From assembly GCF_002428305.1 (NCBI RefSeq), contig NZ_DIVJ01000011.1:1383-44557 (forward strand): a stretch of 43,175 bases of DNA, written 5' to 3'. A program made the position numbers and the translations under genes. Of this stretch, positions 17,348 through 25,812 are shown one piece after another; position 1 is the first letter of the stretch, and the number at the start of each line of letters is the position of its first letter. The DNA is from Flavobacterium sp. UBA6135 (lineage in GTDB: Bacteria; Bacteroidota; Bacteroidia; Flavobacteriales; Flavobacteriaceae). Under the pieces are notes generated by a model, which saw only the letters and a list, made by a program, of their open reading frames with translations, searched no databases and was not told the origin of the DNA.

Positions 17348-18262
17348 TTAACTATGAAATTCAACCCAATCTACCGGTTCTTTCAATATTTTTAATAATT
17401 TTTCTTCTTCACTTCCTTTTTCAGGATGATGGTCATACACCCATTGCACATGCGGTGGCAAACTCATCAAAATACTTTCGATTCTGCCGTTGGTTTTTAA
17501 TCCGAAGAGCGTTCCTTTATCGTGAACCAAATTAAATTCAACATAACGACCACGGCGAATTTCCTGCCAAGTTCTTTGTGCTTCTGTAAAAGGTAACTCT
17601 TTTCTTTTTTCAACAATTGGAACGTAAGCCTCAAGAAAACTATTGCCCACTTCAGTTACAAAGTTGAACCAATTTTCCATTGTCATCATATCGGATGCTT
17701 TACAATAATCAAAAAATAAGCCGCCAATACCACGTGCTTCAAAACGATGAGCATTCCAAAAATAATCATCACATTGCTTTTTAAATTTTGGATAGAACTC
17801 CGGATTGTGTTTGTCGCAAGCGGTTTTACAAGTTTGGTGAAAATGAGTGGCATCTTCTTCAAATAAATAATACGGTGTCAAATCTTGTCCGCCACCAAAC
17901 CATTGATTAATAATAGCTCCGTTTTCATCATACATTTCAAAATAACGCCAGTTGGCATGAACCGTTGGCACCATCGGATTTTTTGGATGAAGAACCAAGC
18001 TCAATCCGCACGCAAAAAAATCGGCTTCGCCTACATTAAATAATTTTTGCATCGAATCTGGCAACTTCCCGTGAACAGCTGAAATGTTGACACCACCTTT
18101 TTCAAAAACGTTTCCATTTTCTATAACGCGGGTTCGTCCTCCACCACCTTCCGGTCGCTCCCAAATATCTTCTCGGAATTTGGCAACACCATCAACTTCT
18201 TCTAGTTTTGAAGTAATTTGATTTTGGAGGTTTTGGATGTATTGGTAGAATTTATTTTTCAT
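17348..18262 (-). CDS. hemF: Oxygen-dependent coproporphyrinogen III oxidase
   Basis: HemF decarboxylates two propionates of coproporphyrinogen III to vinyls, using O2. The 304-residue protein has the family blocks GGGGRTRVIENG, EKGGVNISAVHG and WFGGGQDLTPYYLFEEDATHFH, with the conserved His residues of the active site, and the later ARGIGGLFFDY. The length is standard (E. coli HemF is 299). No oxygen-independent HemN is present in the window, so this route needs oxygen, in keeping with an aerobic flavobacterium. It sits between hemE and hemB in the minus-strand operon. Confidence 0.97.
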   Translation of the reverse strand: MKNKFYQYIQNLQNQITSKLEEVDGVAKFREDIWERPEGGGGRTRVIENGNVFEKGGVNISAVHGKLPDSMQKLFNVGEADFFACGLSLVLHPKNPMVPTVHANWRYFEMYDENGAIINQWFGGGQDLTPYYLFEEDATHFHQTCKTACDKHNPEFYPKFKKQCDDYFWNAHRFEARGIGGLFFDYCKASDMMTMENWFNFVTEVGNSFLEAYVPIVEKRKELPFTEAQRTWQEIRRGRYVEFNLVHDKGTLFGLKTNGRIESILMSLPPHVQWVYDHHPEKGSEEEKLLKILKEPVDWVEFHS

Positions 18263-18278
18263 TTAATTTCAGTTTTCA

Positions 18279-18332
18279 TCCCGAAGGTTCGGGAGCGGTT
18301 TTCAGTCGCAGTTCAGCTGTAAACTGTGACTG
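18279..18332. repeat. Two adjacent stem-loops between hemE and hemF
   Basis: TCCCGAA-GG-TTCGGGA (18279-18294) is a seven-base-pair hairpin. An 11-base-pair stem with one G-T wobble follows (CAGTCGCAGTT, 18303-18313, with AACTGTGACTG, 18322-18332). Neither is followed by a T run on the minus strand. They could stabilise or process the operon mRNA, or be a dispersed palindromic element. Confidence 0.5.
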
Positions 18333-18339
18333 AGACTGT

Positions 18340-19365
18340 TTACTTGTTATACTCCTTCACCGCTTCCACAAACGCCTTGGCATGATCTACGGGAATATTA
18401 GGTAAAATGCCATGTCCAAGGTTAACGATATAACTGTCTTTTCCAAATTCATCAATCATTTGATGCACCATTTTCTTGATGGTTGGAATAGGCGATAACA
18501 ATCGTGACGGATCAAAATTTCCTTGTAAGGTGATTTTCCCACCGGATAAATATCTCGCATTTCTTGCTGAACACGTCCAATCTACTCCTAAAGCCGAAGC
18601 TTTTGATTTAGCCATATCATTCAAAGCAAACCAGCATCCTTTTCCAAAAACAATTACTTTGGTATGAGGAGCCAATGCTTCCACAATTTGATTAATGTAT
18701 TGCCATGAAAATTCTTGATAATCAACGGGAGAAAGCATTCCTCCCCAAGAATCAAAAATCTGGATAGCGTTACAGCCCGCTTTTACTTTCTCTTTTAAAT
18801 ACAAGATAGTTGTATCTGTAATTTTTTGCAATAACGTATGAGCCGCTACCGGATTTGAAAAACAAAATCCTTTGGCAGTATCAAAACTTTTTGAACCTTT
18901 TCCTTCCACGGCATAGCAAAAAATTGTCCATGGCGAACCGGCAAAACCAATCAATGGCACCTCATCATTCAACATTTCTTTAGTTAACTTGATGGCGTCA
19001 AAAACATAGCCTAACGTTTCATGAACATCGGGAACAAATGTTTTATTCACATCATCCATCGAGCGAATTGGGTTGGGAATAATGGGCCCTAAATTGTCTT
19101 TTAATTCCACATGAATTCCCATTGCTCTTGGAACAACCAAAATGTCTGAAAACAGAATAGCAGCGTCAGGTTTTACGATTCTAATAGGTTGCACTGTAAT
19201 TTCGGCAGCTAATTCCGGTGTTTCACAACGAGTAAAAAAATCATATTTGTCGCGTAAGGCTCTGAACTCCGGCAAATACCTTCCGGCTTGACGCATCATC
19301 CAAACGGGTGGACGTTCAACAGTTTCATTATTTAAAGCTCTTAAGAAAAGATCGTTTTTAAGCAT
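18340..19365 (-). CDS. hemE: Uroporphyrinogen decarboxylase
   Basis: HemE converts uroporphyrinogen III to coproporphyrinogen III by removing four carboxyls. The 341-residue protein shows the signature PPVWMMRQAGRYLPEFR near residue 20, the Asp-containing block ILFSDILVVP, GFAGSPWTIFCYAVEG, and NLGHGILP at the C-terminus. The length is normal. It lies 23 bases downstream of hemD in the same operon. Confidence 0.97.
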   Translation of the reverse strand: MLKNDLFLRALNNETVERPPVWMMRQAGRYLPEFRALRDKYDFFTRCETPELAAEITVQPIRIVKPDAAILFSDILVVPRAMGIHVELKDNLGPIIPNPIRSMDDVNKTFVPDVHETLGYVFDAIKLTKEMLNDEVPLIGFAGSPWTIFCYAVEGKGSKSFDTAKGFCFSNPVAAHTLLQKITDTTILYLKEKVKAGCNAIQIFDSWGGMLSPVDYQEFSWQYINQIVEALAPHTKVIVFGKGCWFALNDMAKSKASALGVDWTCSARNARYLSGGKITLQGNFDPSRLLSPIPTIKKMVHQMIDEFGKDSYIVNLGHGILPNIPVDHAKAFVEAVKEYNK

Positions 19366-19388
19366 AATTTTTATAATTATTGTCCTGA

Positions 19389-20078
19389 TTATTCTTTTTC
19401 AGGATTTGATTTATTAAAATAGTTTATAGTTTGTATGATTACGTTTTCAACCGTTGGTTGGTTGGCAATCACAATTTTATTCGTTGTTTTTTCAACTTCA
19501 TTTGCTGTTGTTGTTCCAATGCAGAAACAAACTTCGTTTGAAATGGAATTTTCTTTTAAATAACTTTGAACAGCTGACGGACTAAAAAATAAAATCCCAT
19601 CAACAGGACTATTTATTTTGTGTGGCGTTAAAATAGTTTTATAGACTTCAATTTCTTCAAAAATAATCTCCTTTTTTTGAAAAGCTATTGGAATTGTATC
19701 TCTTCTCAAATTTCCGGAGAAAAAAGTGAACTTTTTATCAGTATGATTTTCTAATAAATAAGCAACCAACTCATCTGCATAATGGAATGAATTTTCAACT
19801 TTAAATCCGTTTTGCTCTAAAAGTTGTTTTGTTTTTATTCCCACACAAAAACAAATTTTATCTTTTAAAATTAAATGATTTTCATTTTTTAAAACACTTA
19901 AAACAGCATTTTGACTGGTAAAAATCAAAAAATCAAATGTGGAATTCAATTCAAAATTGGTAAGCTCAATTTCAATAAAATCAGCTTCAACCAATCGAAA
20001 ATCAGCATTAAGTAAAAACTGTTTTTGGTTGGATTGAAGTTTTTTTGTTGATACTATCCTGATTGTTTTATTCGTCAC
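19389..20078 (-). CDS. hemD: Uroporphyrinogen-III synthase
   Basis: HemD closes and flips ring D of hydroxymethylbilane to give uroporphyrinogen III. The family is poorly conserved, but this 229-residue protein fits: it starts TIRIVSTKKL, has FDFLIFTSQNAV, and near the end has DGILFFSPSAVQSYL and CFCIGTTTANEV. I prefer the GTG at 20078 (giving MTNKTIRI), which overlaps the ktrA stop by 11 bases. The longer frame from an ATG at 20114 would add 12 residues lying inside ktrA. The position between ktrA and hemE in a heme operon supports the call. Confidence 0.88.
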   Translation of the reverse strand: MTNKTIRIVSTKKLQSNQKQFLLNADFRLVEADFIEIELTNFELNSTFDFLIFTSQNAVLSVLKNENHLILKDKICFCVGIKTKQLLEQNGFKVENSFHYADELVAYLLENHTDKKFTFFSGNLRRDTIPIAFQKKEIIFEEIEVYKTILTPHKINSPVDGILFFSPSAVQSYLKENSISNEVCFCIGTTTANEVEKTTNKIVIANQPTVENVIIQTINYFNKSNPEKE

Positions 20079-20751
20079 AATAAATTGAAATGTTTTTATT
20101 TTCGCCAAAAACAACTAAAATATCATCTTCAAGAATCACGGTCTCTGAATTTGGCATCCCGATAGTCTCTTTAATAATTGATTTTTTTCCTATCAAATTT
20201 GTTTTTTCTTTTTTTCTGATAATAGTTACCACATTTAAATGATATTTATCAATGGCGTTTAATTCACCTATCGTTTTCCCGTAAAATTCAGGTTTCGCTC
20301 TTACCTCAGATATCGTATAATTATTATCTAATTGATAATTTTCTAAAGTTGTTTTAAAGTTGATTTGCTTTGTTAGCCGATCCGCACTTTCTTGTTCCGG
20401 ATGAATAATGCTGTAAATTCCCATCGCTTCTAAAACTGTGTCGTGAATTGGCGACAAAGCCCTACTGATGATTTTTGCTTCTGATAATTTTTTTACAATA
20501 GCGGTTGTAATTATAGCCGCCCCTTCATTTTCGCCAATTGCCACAACCACTTTATCTGCGTCTTTTAAAGGTAATGATTCATAAGCCAATTCATTGGTAG
20601 AATCCATACAAATGGCATGCGAAATCTTATCTTTAATAAGGTTTACTTTGTCCATTTGCTTGTCAACACCAATCACTTCATTCCCGGTTTCAGTTAGGCT
20701 TAAAGCCAATGACATTCCGAAGTTTCCTAAACCAAATATGATAACTTTCAT
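20068..20751 (-). CDS. ktrA: KtrA/TrkA-type potassium uptake regulatory subunit (RCK domain)
   Basis: The 227-residue protein has an RCK-N Rossmann domain with FGLGNFGMSLA and the acidic VDKQ that binds nucleotide (ATP/ADP or NAD), and an RCK-C domain. This peripheral subunit gates the membrane partner KtrB/TrkH, whose gene is 11 bases upstream. The single RCK pair and short length fit KtrA rather than E. coli-type TrkA, which has two tandem copies. It overlaps hemD and is embedded in a heme operon, an uncommon neighbourhood for K+ uptake genes. The symbol is by family type. Confidence 0.92.
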   Translation of the reverse strand: MKVIIFGLGNFGMSLALSLTETGNEVIGVDKQMDKVNLIKDKISHAICMDSTNELAYESLPLKDADKVVVAIGENEGAAIITTAIVKKLSEAKIISRALSPIHDTVLEAMGIYSIIHPEQESADRLTKQINFKTTLENYQLDNNYTISEVRAKPEFYGKTIGELNAIDKYHLNVVTIIRKKEKTNLIGKKSIIKETIGMPNSETVILEDDILVVFGENKNISIYCDE

Positions 20752-20762
20752 TCGTATCGATT

Positions 20763-22505
20763 TTAATTAATCAAAATATTTTCTTTTGGATATTCATAAA
20801 ATTGATGATTGATTTGACGAAGCATTCCAATCATCAAGTTGAGCATTCCTATTCTTCCAATAAACATGGTTCCTATGATAATATATTTGCTTGGTTCTGT
20901 AAGGTTAGGTGTTAATCCTAGACTTAATCCGACAGTACTATAAGCTGAAAAACACTCAAAAACCACTGTCAATAAATCAGTTCCTTTGGGCTCAAAAATA
21001 AGCAAACCAATTATGGCAAAACCAATCACAATCAATGAAATACACAAAATGGCAAACGCTCGTGAGGTTGATTCACTAGAAATCCGTCTTCCAAAAAGTT
21101 GAATTCTACTTTTGCCTCTTGCTATTGAAAAAATATTTAACGTTGCTAATGCAAAAGTGCTCGTTTTTATTCCACCTCCTGTTGAGGCCGGTGAAGCTCC
21201 AATCCACATCAAGAATATAATGAACAATAAGGTTGGAACCGTGAAGGTTGAAAAATCCATTGTATTAAATCCGGCAGTTCTGGGTGTCACGGTATTAAAA
21301 GCTGTAGTGGTTATTTTGCCAAAAACCGTATCGTGTAAAAGCAAGGAATTATTCATTTCTGAAAATGATAAAAAACAAAAACCACCAACCAAAAGCAATC
21401 CTGTGGTATAAATAACAATTTTTGAATTTAATGTCATAATACTCACTTGTTTGTGAATTCTTGATCGATCAAAAAACTCCAATACATTAGTTTTAATTAA
21501 TTGATAAAAATTAAAGACAATGTTATATCCCAATCCTCCAAAAACAATCATAATTATTAAAACCCACTGCATGTAATAATTAAATTGAAGATGAAATTCA
21601 CTCAAACCATTTGACATTGTTGAAAAACCGGCATTACAAAAGGCAGAAATGGAATGAAAAACGGAAAAGAACAATTTATCTTCAATTTCAGGATTTTCAT
21701 AAATAGATGTATAAATAAATATAGCTCCGATTATTTCTACGCTTAGAGTAAATACAACCACGTTCAAGGCGGTTTTTAAAACGTCTTTCAATGTGTCTTG
21801 TGCAATAAAATCTCTAACATTTAATCCTTCTTTAAACGATGAACTCCCTCTAAAGAAAAAAGCAAAAAAGGAAGTAAACGTCAAAATTCCCAATCCGCCA
21901 ATTTGAATCAAACTAATAATAATTGTTTGTCCAACAGTTGTAAAATCAACAGCAGTATCCAACACAATTAGTCCTGTAACACAAACCGCACTTGTTGAGG
22001 TAAATAGAGCATCAGTAAATGAAATCCCATTTGTTGTTGCATTGGGAAGCATCAATAAAAACGACCCCAATATGATGATGGCAAAAAAACTTCCAACAAA
22101 TACAATGGCAGGATTATAATACACTTCATAAACATAACGAACCAAAATCATTAACCGAATGATGAAATAAAATATCAAACCGGCTTCTAGAATGGGCCTT
22201 ATTTTTCGCAAAACATCCAGATAATGCGAATCAATATTGATAATTGAAATCACTAATGAAATTAAAAGCAAAGCCCCAATTATAATTGAATTGACAAAGG
22301 CAACCTTTTTTCTTCCTTTAGATTTATAATAAAAGTATTTAAAAATATTGAAGGCAAATAATGCAATGGTAATTAGCACTAAGCCTATGAATTTTGGGGT
22401 GTGGTATTCTTCATGTATGCTATATCCAAAATCGAAAACGATGTATGTCAATACAATGAGGTCAAAAAAGCGATAGATTATCTTGAATATAGAATCTTTT
22501 TCCAT
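20763..22505 (-). CDS. ktrB: TrkH/KtrB-type potassium channel subunit with N-terminal membrane extension
   Basis: The 580-residue membrane protein has four pore-loop segments with filter-like sequences: TSAVCVTGL, SAFCNAGFS, ASPASTGGGIKT and SAYSTVGLSLG. These define the SKT superfamily (TrkH/KtrB) of K+ translocators. It is longer than usual KtrB because about 130 N-terminal residues carry around four extra hydrophobic helices before the core. KtrA is encoded 11 bases downstream. Together they should take up K+ under control of nucleotide binding to KtrA. The gene follows hemC by ten bases, so it is co-transcribed with heme genes. Confidence 0.92.
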   Translation of the reverse strand: MEKDSIFKIIYRFFDLIVLTYIVFDFGYSIHEEYHTPKFIGLVLITIALFAFNIFKYFYYKSKGRKKVAFVNSIIIGALLLISLVISIINIDSHYLDVLRKIRPILEAGLIFYFIIRLMILVRYVYEVYYNPAIVFVGSFFAIIILGSFLLMLPNATTNGISFTDALFTSTSAVCVTGLIVLDTAVDFTTVGQTIIISLIQIGGLGILTFTSFFAFFFRGSSSFKEGLNVRDFIAQDTLKDVLKTALNVVVFTLSVEIIGAIFIYTSIYENPEIEDKLFFSVFHSISAFCNAGFSTMSNGLSEFHLQFNYYMQWVLIIMIVFGGLGYNIVFNFYQLIKTNVLEFFDRSRIHKQVSIMTLNSKIVIYTTGLLLVGGFCFLSFSEMNNSLLLHDTVFGKITTTAFNTVTPRTAGFNTMDFSTFTVPTLLFIIFLMWIGASPASTGGGIKTSTFALATLNIFSIARGKSRIQLFGRRISSESTSRAFAILCISLIVIGFAIIGLLIFEPKGTDLLTVVFECFSAYSTVGLSLGLTPNLTEPSKYIIIGTMFIGRIGMLNLMIGMLRQINHQFYEYPKENILIN

Positions 22506-22515
22506 AAAGCAATAG

Positions 22516-23439
22516 TTAGTGCTTTTGGTTTAATGTTGTTTTTATACTTAGCATTAATTCAGAACCACCGTTTTGTAAAATGTCAGTAGCACAAAGTTCG
22601 CCAAAATTTTGATATAAAGTTGTATTTATTGTTTTTTCTATTTCTAATTTCACTTTTCCGTCTAATGAAAAAAGAACCCCTTTTAGTGTAATTACATCTT
22701 CATTTATTTCTGCTAATGCTCCGATTGGTGCTGTGCAACCGCCTTCAAGCGTTTTGAGAAATTGTCGCTCAACATACGTGCAAATTTCTGTTTCTTTATG
22801 GTTTAAATGAGCCAAAGCTTCCTGAGAAAAAGCATCATTTTCCATCGCAACCACCACCATTGCACCTTGTGCAGGAGCAGGAATCATCCAATCTAAATTA
22901 ATAAATGTTTCAGGTTTTAAATTGATTCGTTCTAAACCGGCAGCAGCAAAAACAGCTCCGTTCCAGTTATTATCTTTCAATTTTTGCATTCTGGTGTTTA
23001 CGTTTCCGCGTAAATCTTCTACTTGGTGAGATGGATATTTATTTAACCACTGGGCTTTTCGTCGCAAACTTCCGGAAGCAATTGTACCCGAATTTTCTAA
23101 AAAAGTTAAATCGCCTTTGTGAACTAAAATATCTAACGTTGAAGCTCTTTCTAAAACCGCAGCTTGCACAATTCCTTTTGGCAAAGCCGTTGGCACATCT
23201 TTCATCGAATGAACGGCAATATCAACTTCGCCTTTCAGCATAGCAATATCAAGAGTTTTCGTAAAAATTCCGGTAATTCCGAGTTCATAAAGTGGTTTGT
23301 CAAGAATAATGTCGCCTGTCGATTTTACAGAAACAATTTCGGTTTGATAACCCAAATCATTTAATTTTCTTTCTACGGTATGAGCTTGCCAAAGTGCGAG
23401 TTCGCTGTCACGAGTTCCAATTTTGATGGTTTTACTCAT
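22516..23439 (-). CDS. hemC: Hydroxymethylbilane synthase (porphobilinogen deaminase)
   Basis: HemC polymerises four porphobilinogens into hydroxymethylbilane on a dipyrromethane cofactor. The 307-residue protein has the N-terminal IGTRDSELALWQA, the conserved HSMKDVPT, LRGNVNTRMQKL and the cofactor-binding Cys in GGCTAPIGA. The length is normal. Its ATG overlaps the hemA stop by four bases (ATGA), indicating translational coupling. Confidence 0.97.
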   Translation of the reverse strand: MSKTIKIGTRDSELALWQAHTVERKLNDLGYQTEIVSVKSTGDIILDKPLYELGITGIFTKTLDIAMLKGEVDIAVHSMKDVPTALPKGIVQAAVLERASTLDILVHKGDLTFLENSGTIASGSLRRKAQWLNKYPSHQVEDLRGNVNTRMQKLKDNNWNGAVFAAAGLERINLKPETFINLDWMIPAPAQGAMVVVAMENDAFSQEALAHLNHKETEICTYVERQFLKTLEGGCTAPIGALAEINEDVITLKGVLFSLDGKVKLEIEKTINTTLYQNFGELCATDILQNGGSELMLSIKTTLNQKH

Positions 23440-24692
23440 TTTACAGCCGTTTCAATTTGAAAAATTTTCTCAATCCATTCAATGCTTTCATCCACCATCG
23501 TGTTGTCATCTTTTAAATGATTGGCAAAATGGGTTGTGATTTTTTGAATGATTCGGTTACTGATAATCTCAGCTTGTTCCTGATCAAAATTGGTTATTTT
23601 TTTTCGTTGAAAATCCAATTCGCCATCTTTGATTGAATTCAATTTTTCTTTTAAAGCATGAATCGTTGGAGCAAATTTTCTGGCTTTCATCCACGAAATA
23701 AATTCCGATTTCACCTCATCTATAATCGTTTCAGCAGCCGGAATATGTAGTTTTCTTTTTTCTAAGGTATCATCTGTCAATTGCGATAAATAATCCATAT
23801 GAACTAATGAAACATTTTCGAGTGATTTCACATTTTCGTCAACATTTTTAGGAATAGATAAATCTAAAATCAAAAGTGGTTTTTTTAGATTTAAAATGTC
23901 TTTGTCAATGGTAGGATTTTGAGCTCCGGTGGCAACAATTAACACATCGGCTTTCTGAATTTCTAGTTGTAATTCGGTGTAATCTTTTACAATTAAATTG
24001 AATTTTCCGGCAATTTTTTCGGCTTTATCTTTGGTTCGGTTGATGAGAACGATATGGTCATTTTTAGTGTGTTTTACGAGATTTTCACACGTATTTCTAC
24101 CTATTTTTCCAGTCCCGAAGAGGAGAATGTTTTTTTGAGAAATTCCTTCTACATTATTGATAATATATTGAACCGAAGCAAAAGCAACCGAAGTCGCTCC
24201 TGAACTAATTTCTGTCTCGTTTTTGATGCGTTTGCTCGCTTGAATCACAGCATTAACCAAACGCTCCATAAAGGAATTGGTCAATCCTAATGATTTGCTT
24301 TCTACAAAACTATTTTTTATTTGAGAAATGATTTCAAAATCACCTAAAATCTGACTGTCTAAACCGGTTCCCACACGAAACATGTGCGAAATAGCTTCCT
24401 GATTTTTATAGACATAAGCCACACGTTGAAACTCTTCAACAGTGCCAATACTGTTTTCACACATCAATTTAATCAATTGAAACGGATGTTGTGCAAAACC
24501 ATATATTTCTGTTCTGTTACAGGTAGATGTAACAATCAAACTGTCAATTCCTTCTAGTTTCGCTTGAAGCAAAATATTCGTTTTTGCTTTCGCATCTAAA
24601 CTGAACTTTCCTCGTGTCTCCGCATCTGCTTTTTTGTAACTCAATCCAACCGCATAAAAGGTTTGATGTTTCGACAAGTTTAAATTTTCCAT
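23436..24692 (-). CDS. hemA: Glutamyl-tRNA reductase
   Basis: HemA reduces glutamyl-tRNA to glutamate-1-semialdehyde, the committed step of C5-route heme synthesis. The chosen product is 418 residues, with TFYAVGLSYKKAD at the N-terminus, the catalytic Cys in TSTCNRTEIYG, the NADPH site LFGTGKIGRNT and a C-terminal dimerisation helix. An in-frame ATG at 24794 would add 34 residues, but a perfect -7 box (24719-24726) lies inside that extension, so the ATG at 24692 is preferred. It leads the operon hemA-hemC-ktrB-ktrA-hemD-hemE-hemF-hemB and is divergent from the AraC-type regulator. Confidence 0.95.
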   Translation of the reverse strand: MENLNLSKHQTFYAVGLSYKKADAETRGKFSLDAKAKTNILLQAKLEGIDSLIVTSTCNRTEIYGFAQHPFQLIKLMCENSIGTVEEFQRVAYVYKNQEAISHMFRVGTGLDSQILGDFEIISQIKNSFVESKSLGLTNSFMERLVNAVIQASKRIKNETEISSGATSVAFASVQYIINNVEGISQKNILLFGTGKIGRNTCENLVKHTKNDHIVLINRTKDKAEKIAGKFNLIVKDYTELQLEIQKADVLIVATGAQNPTIDKDILNLKKPLLILDLSIPKNVDENVKSLENVSLVHMDYLSQLTDDTLEKRKLHIPAAETIIDEVKSEFISWMKARKFAPTIHALKEKLNSIKDGELDFQRKKITNFDQEQAEIISNRIIQKITTHFANHLKDDNTMVDESIEWIEKIFQIETAVK

Positions 24693-24718
24693 ATATACAC
24701 TTTTCCTAAAAAGTTGAA

Positions 24719-24726
24719 CAAAATTA
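24719..24726 (-). promoter_or_regulatory. -7 promoter box for the hemA operon
   Basis: On the minus strand this reads TAATTTTG, an exact TAnnTTTG match, 26 bases before the hemA ATG at 24692. It should drive the whole eight-gene operon. Confidence 0.6.
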
Positions 24727-24820
24727 TCATTATCTATTTTATAAAAGTATCGCTCAAAGTACTTTTTGTATCGCTTGAAGATATCCGAATCCAAATTATG
24801 CTTTTCATCGTAATTTCTTT

Positions 24821-24828
24821 TATATTTG
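24821..24828 (+). promoter_or_regulatory. -7 promoter box for the AraC regulator-hemH operon
   Basis: TATATTTG matches TAnnTTTG exactly. It predicts transcription starting near 24834, giving a leader of about 88 bases to the preferred ATG (24922) that holds the inverted repeat at 24859-24875. No -33 TTG is well placed, which is consistent with an activated promoter. Confidence 0.58.
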
Positions 24829-24858
24829 TAGTGTTCTCAACGCTTTTGAATGTATTTG

Positions 24859-24875
24859 TTTAGAATAATTCTAAA
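24859..24875. promoter_or_regulatory. Fur/PerR-family-like 8-1-8 operator between the two heme operons
   Basis: TTTAGAAT-A-ATTCTAAA is a perfect inverted repeat. Its core TTAGAAT-A-ATTCTAA has the 7-1-7 form used by the Fur superfamily and differs from the B. subtilis PerR box (TTATAATnATTATAA) at one base per arm. It also resembles the Irr iron control element of alphaproteobacteria. It lies about 25-41 bases after the predicted start of the AraC-hemH transcript, where a bound repressor would block transcription. Confidence 0.6.
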
Positions 24876-24921
24876 TAAACAAAATTCAAGCCTTCCGAGA
24901 TATATACGAAAAAATGTCGCT

Positions 24922-25788
24922 ATGGGTTCTCAAGAAGAAATAAAAATTGAAGATGACTTTATTTTAATCCGTTTTCAAAACGACTCCGATGAGGTGGTTC
25001 GCTTTGAAAGACAAGTGTCTACGGGTTTAATTCAGTTTCATTTTGGATTAAAAGGAAAGGCAAAATTTATCTTCAATCAAGGTAATTATGCTTTAGAAAT
25101 GAAAGAAGAAAAATCACTTTTGCTTTATAATCCACAAAAAGAATTGCCGGTTCATTTAGAAATTGCACCACAATCTTGGATAATTTCTGTATTAGTTTCG
25201 ATTAAGAAATTTCACACTTTGTTTTCAAACGAAGCAGAATATATTCCCTTTTTGAGTGATGATAATCGGGAGAAAAAATATTATGCTGAGGAAAACATTA
25301 GTCCGTCAATGGCCATTGTGCTCAATCAGATTTTCCATTATAACCTCAATGCTTCTATAAAAAATCTCTATTACAAAGGTAAAGGCTATGAGCTGCTAAG
25401 TTTGTACTTTAACCGCAACGAAGATCCGAATGCAGACCATTGTCCTTTTTTGATTGACGAAGAAAATGTCTTGAAAATTAAAAAAGCCAAAGAAATTGTC
25501 ATTGCCAATATGGCTGAACCACCGGGTTTACAAGAATTAGCCGATCAAGTAGGTTTGAATTTGAAGAAACTAAAAATGGGTTTCAAACAAATCTACGGCG
25601 ATAGCGTGTATAGCTTTTTGTTTGATTACAAGATGGAATACGCCCGAAAATTGCTAGACAGCGGAACATACAATGTAAATGAAGTGGGTGTACAAATTGG
25701 TTACAGCACGGCATCGCATTTTATTGCTGCGTTCAAAAAGAAATTCGGAACAACTCCGAAGAAATATTTAATGTCATTGTCAAATTAG
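24922..25788 (+). CDS. AraC-family transcriptional regulator next to heme genes
   Basis: The 288-residue protein starts MGSQEEIKIEDDF, has a beta-rich N-terminal sensor half (FHFGLKGKAKFIF and following strands) and a C-terminal AraC DNA-binding domain with two helix-turn-helix motifs (LQELADQVGLNLKKLKMGFKQ and VGVQIGYSTASHFIAAFKKKFG). The DNA-binding half resembles PchR-type regulators, which respond to iron-siderophore complexes. An in-frame ATG at 24850 would add 24 residues, but that stretch contains the inverted repeat and looks like leader. It is divergent from hemA and 24 bases upstream of hemH. I infer that it controls heme or iron genes; its effector is unknown. Confidence 0.88.
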   Translation: MGSQEEIKIEDDFILIRFQNDSDEVVRFERQVSTGLIQFHFGLKGKAKFIFNQGNYALEMKEEKSLLLYNPQKELPVHLEIAPQSWIISVLVSIKKFHTLFSNEAEYIPFLSDDNREKKYYAEENISPSMAIVLNQIFHYNLNASIKNLYYKGKGYELLSLYFNRNEDPNADHCPFLIDEENVLKIKKAKEIVIANMAEPPGLQELADQVGLNLKKLKMGFKQIYGDSVYSFLFDYKMEYARKLLDSGTYNVNEVGVQIGYSTASHFIAAFKKKFGTTPKKYLMSLSN

Positions 25789-25812
25789 AAAAAATAAATT
25801 GCTACATAAAAA

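Noticed and set aside
17152..17535. Plus-strand open frame of 127 residues across hemB and hemF.
   Set aside because: It overlaps two certain genes antisense and has no family features or promoter.
24693..24794. N-terminal extension of hemA by 34 residues from the ATG at 24794.
   Set aside because: A perfect -7 box (24719-24726) lies inside it, and the remaining 418 residues match the normal GluTR length and N-terminus.
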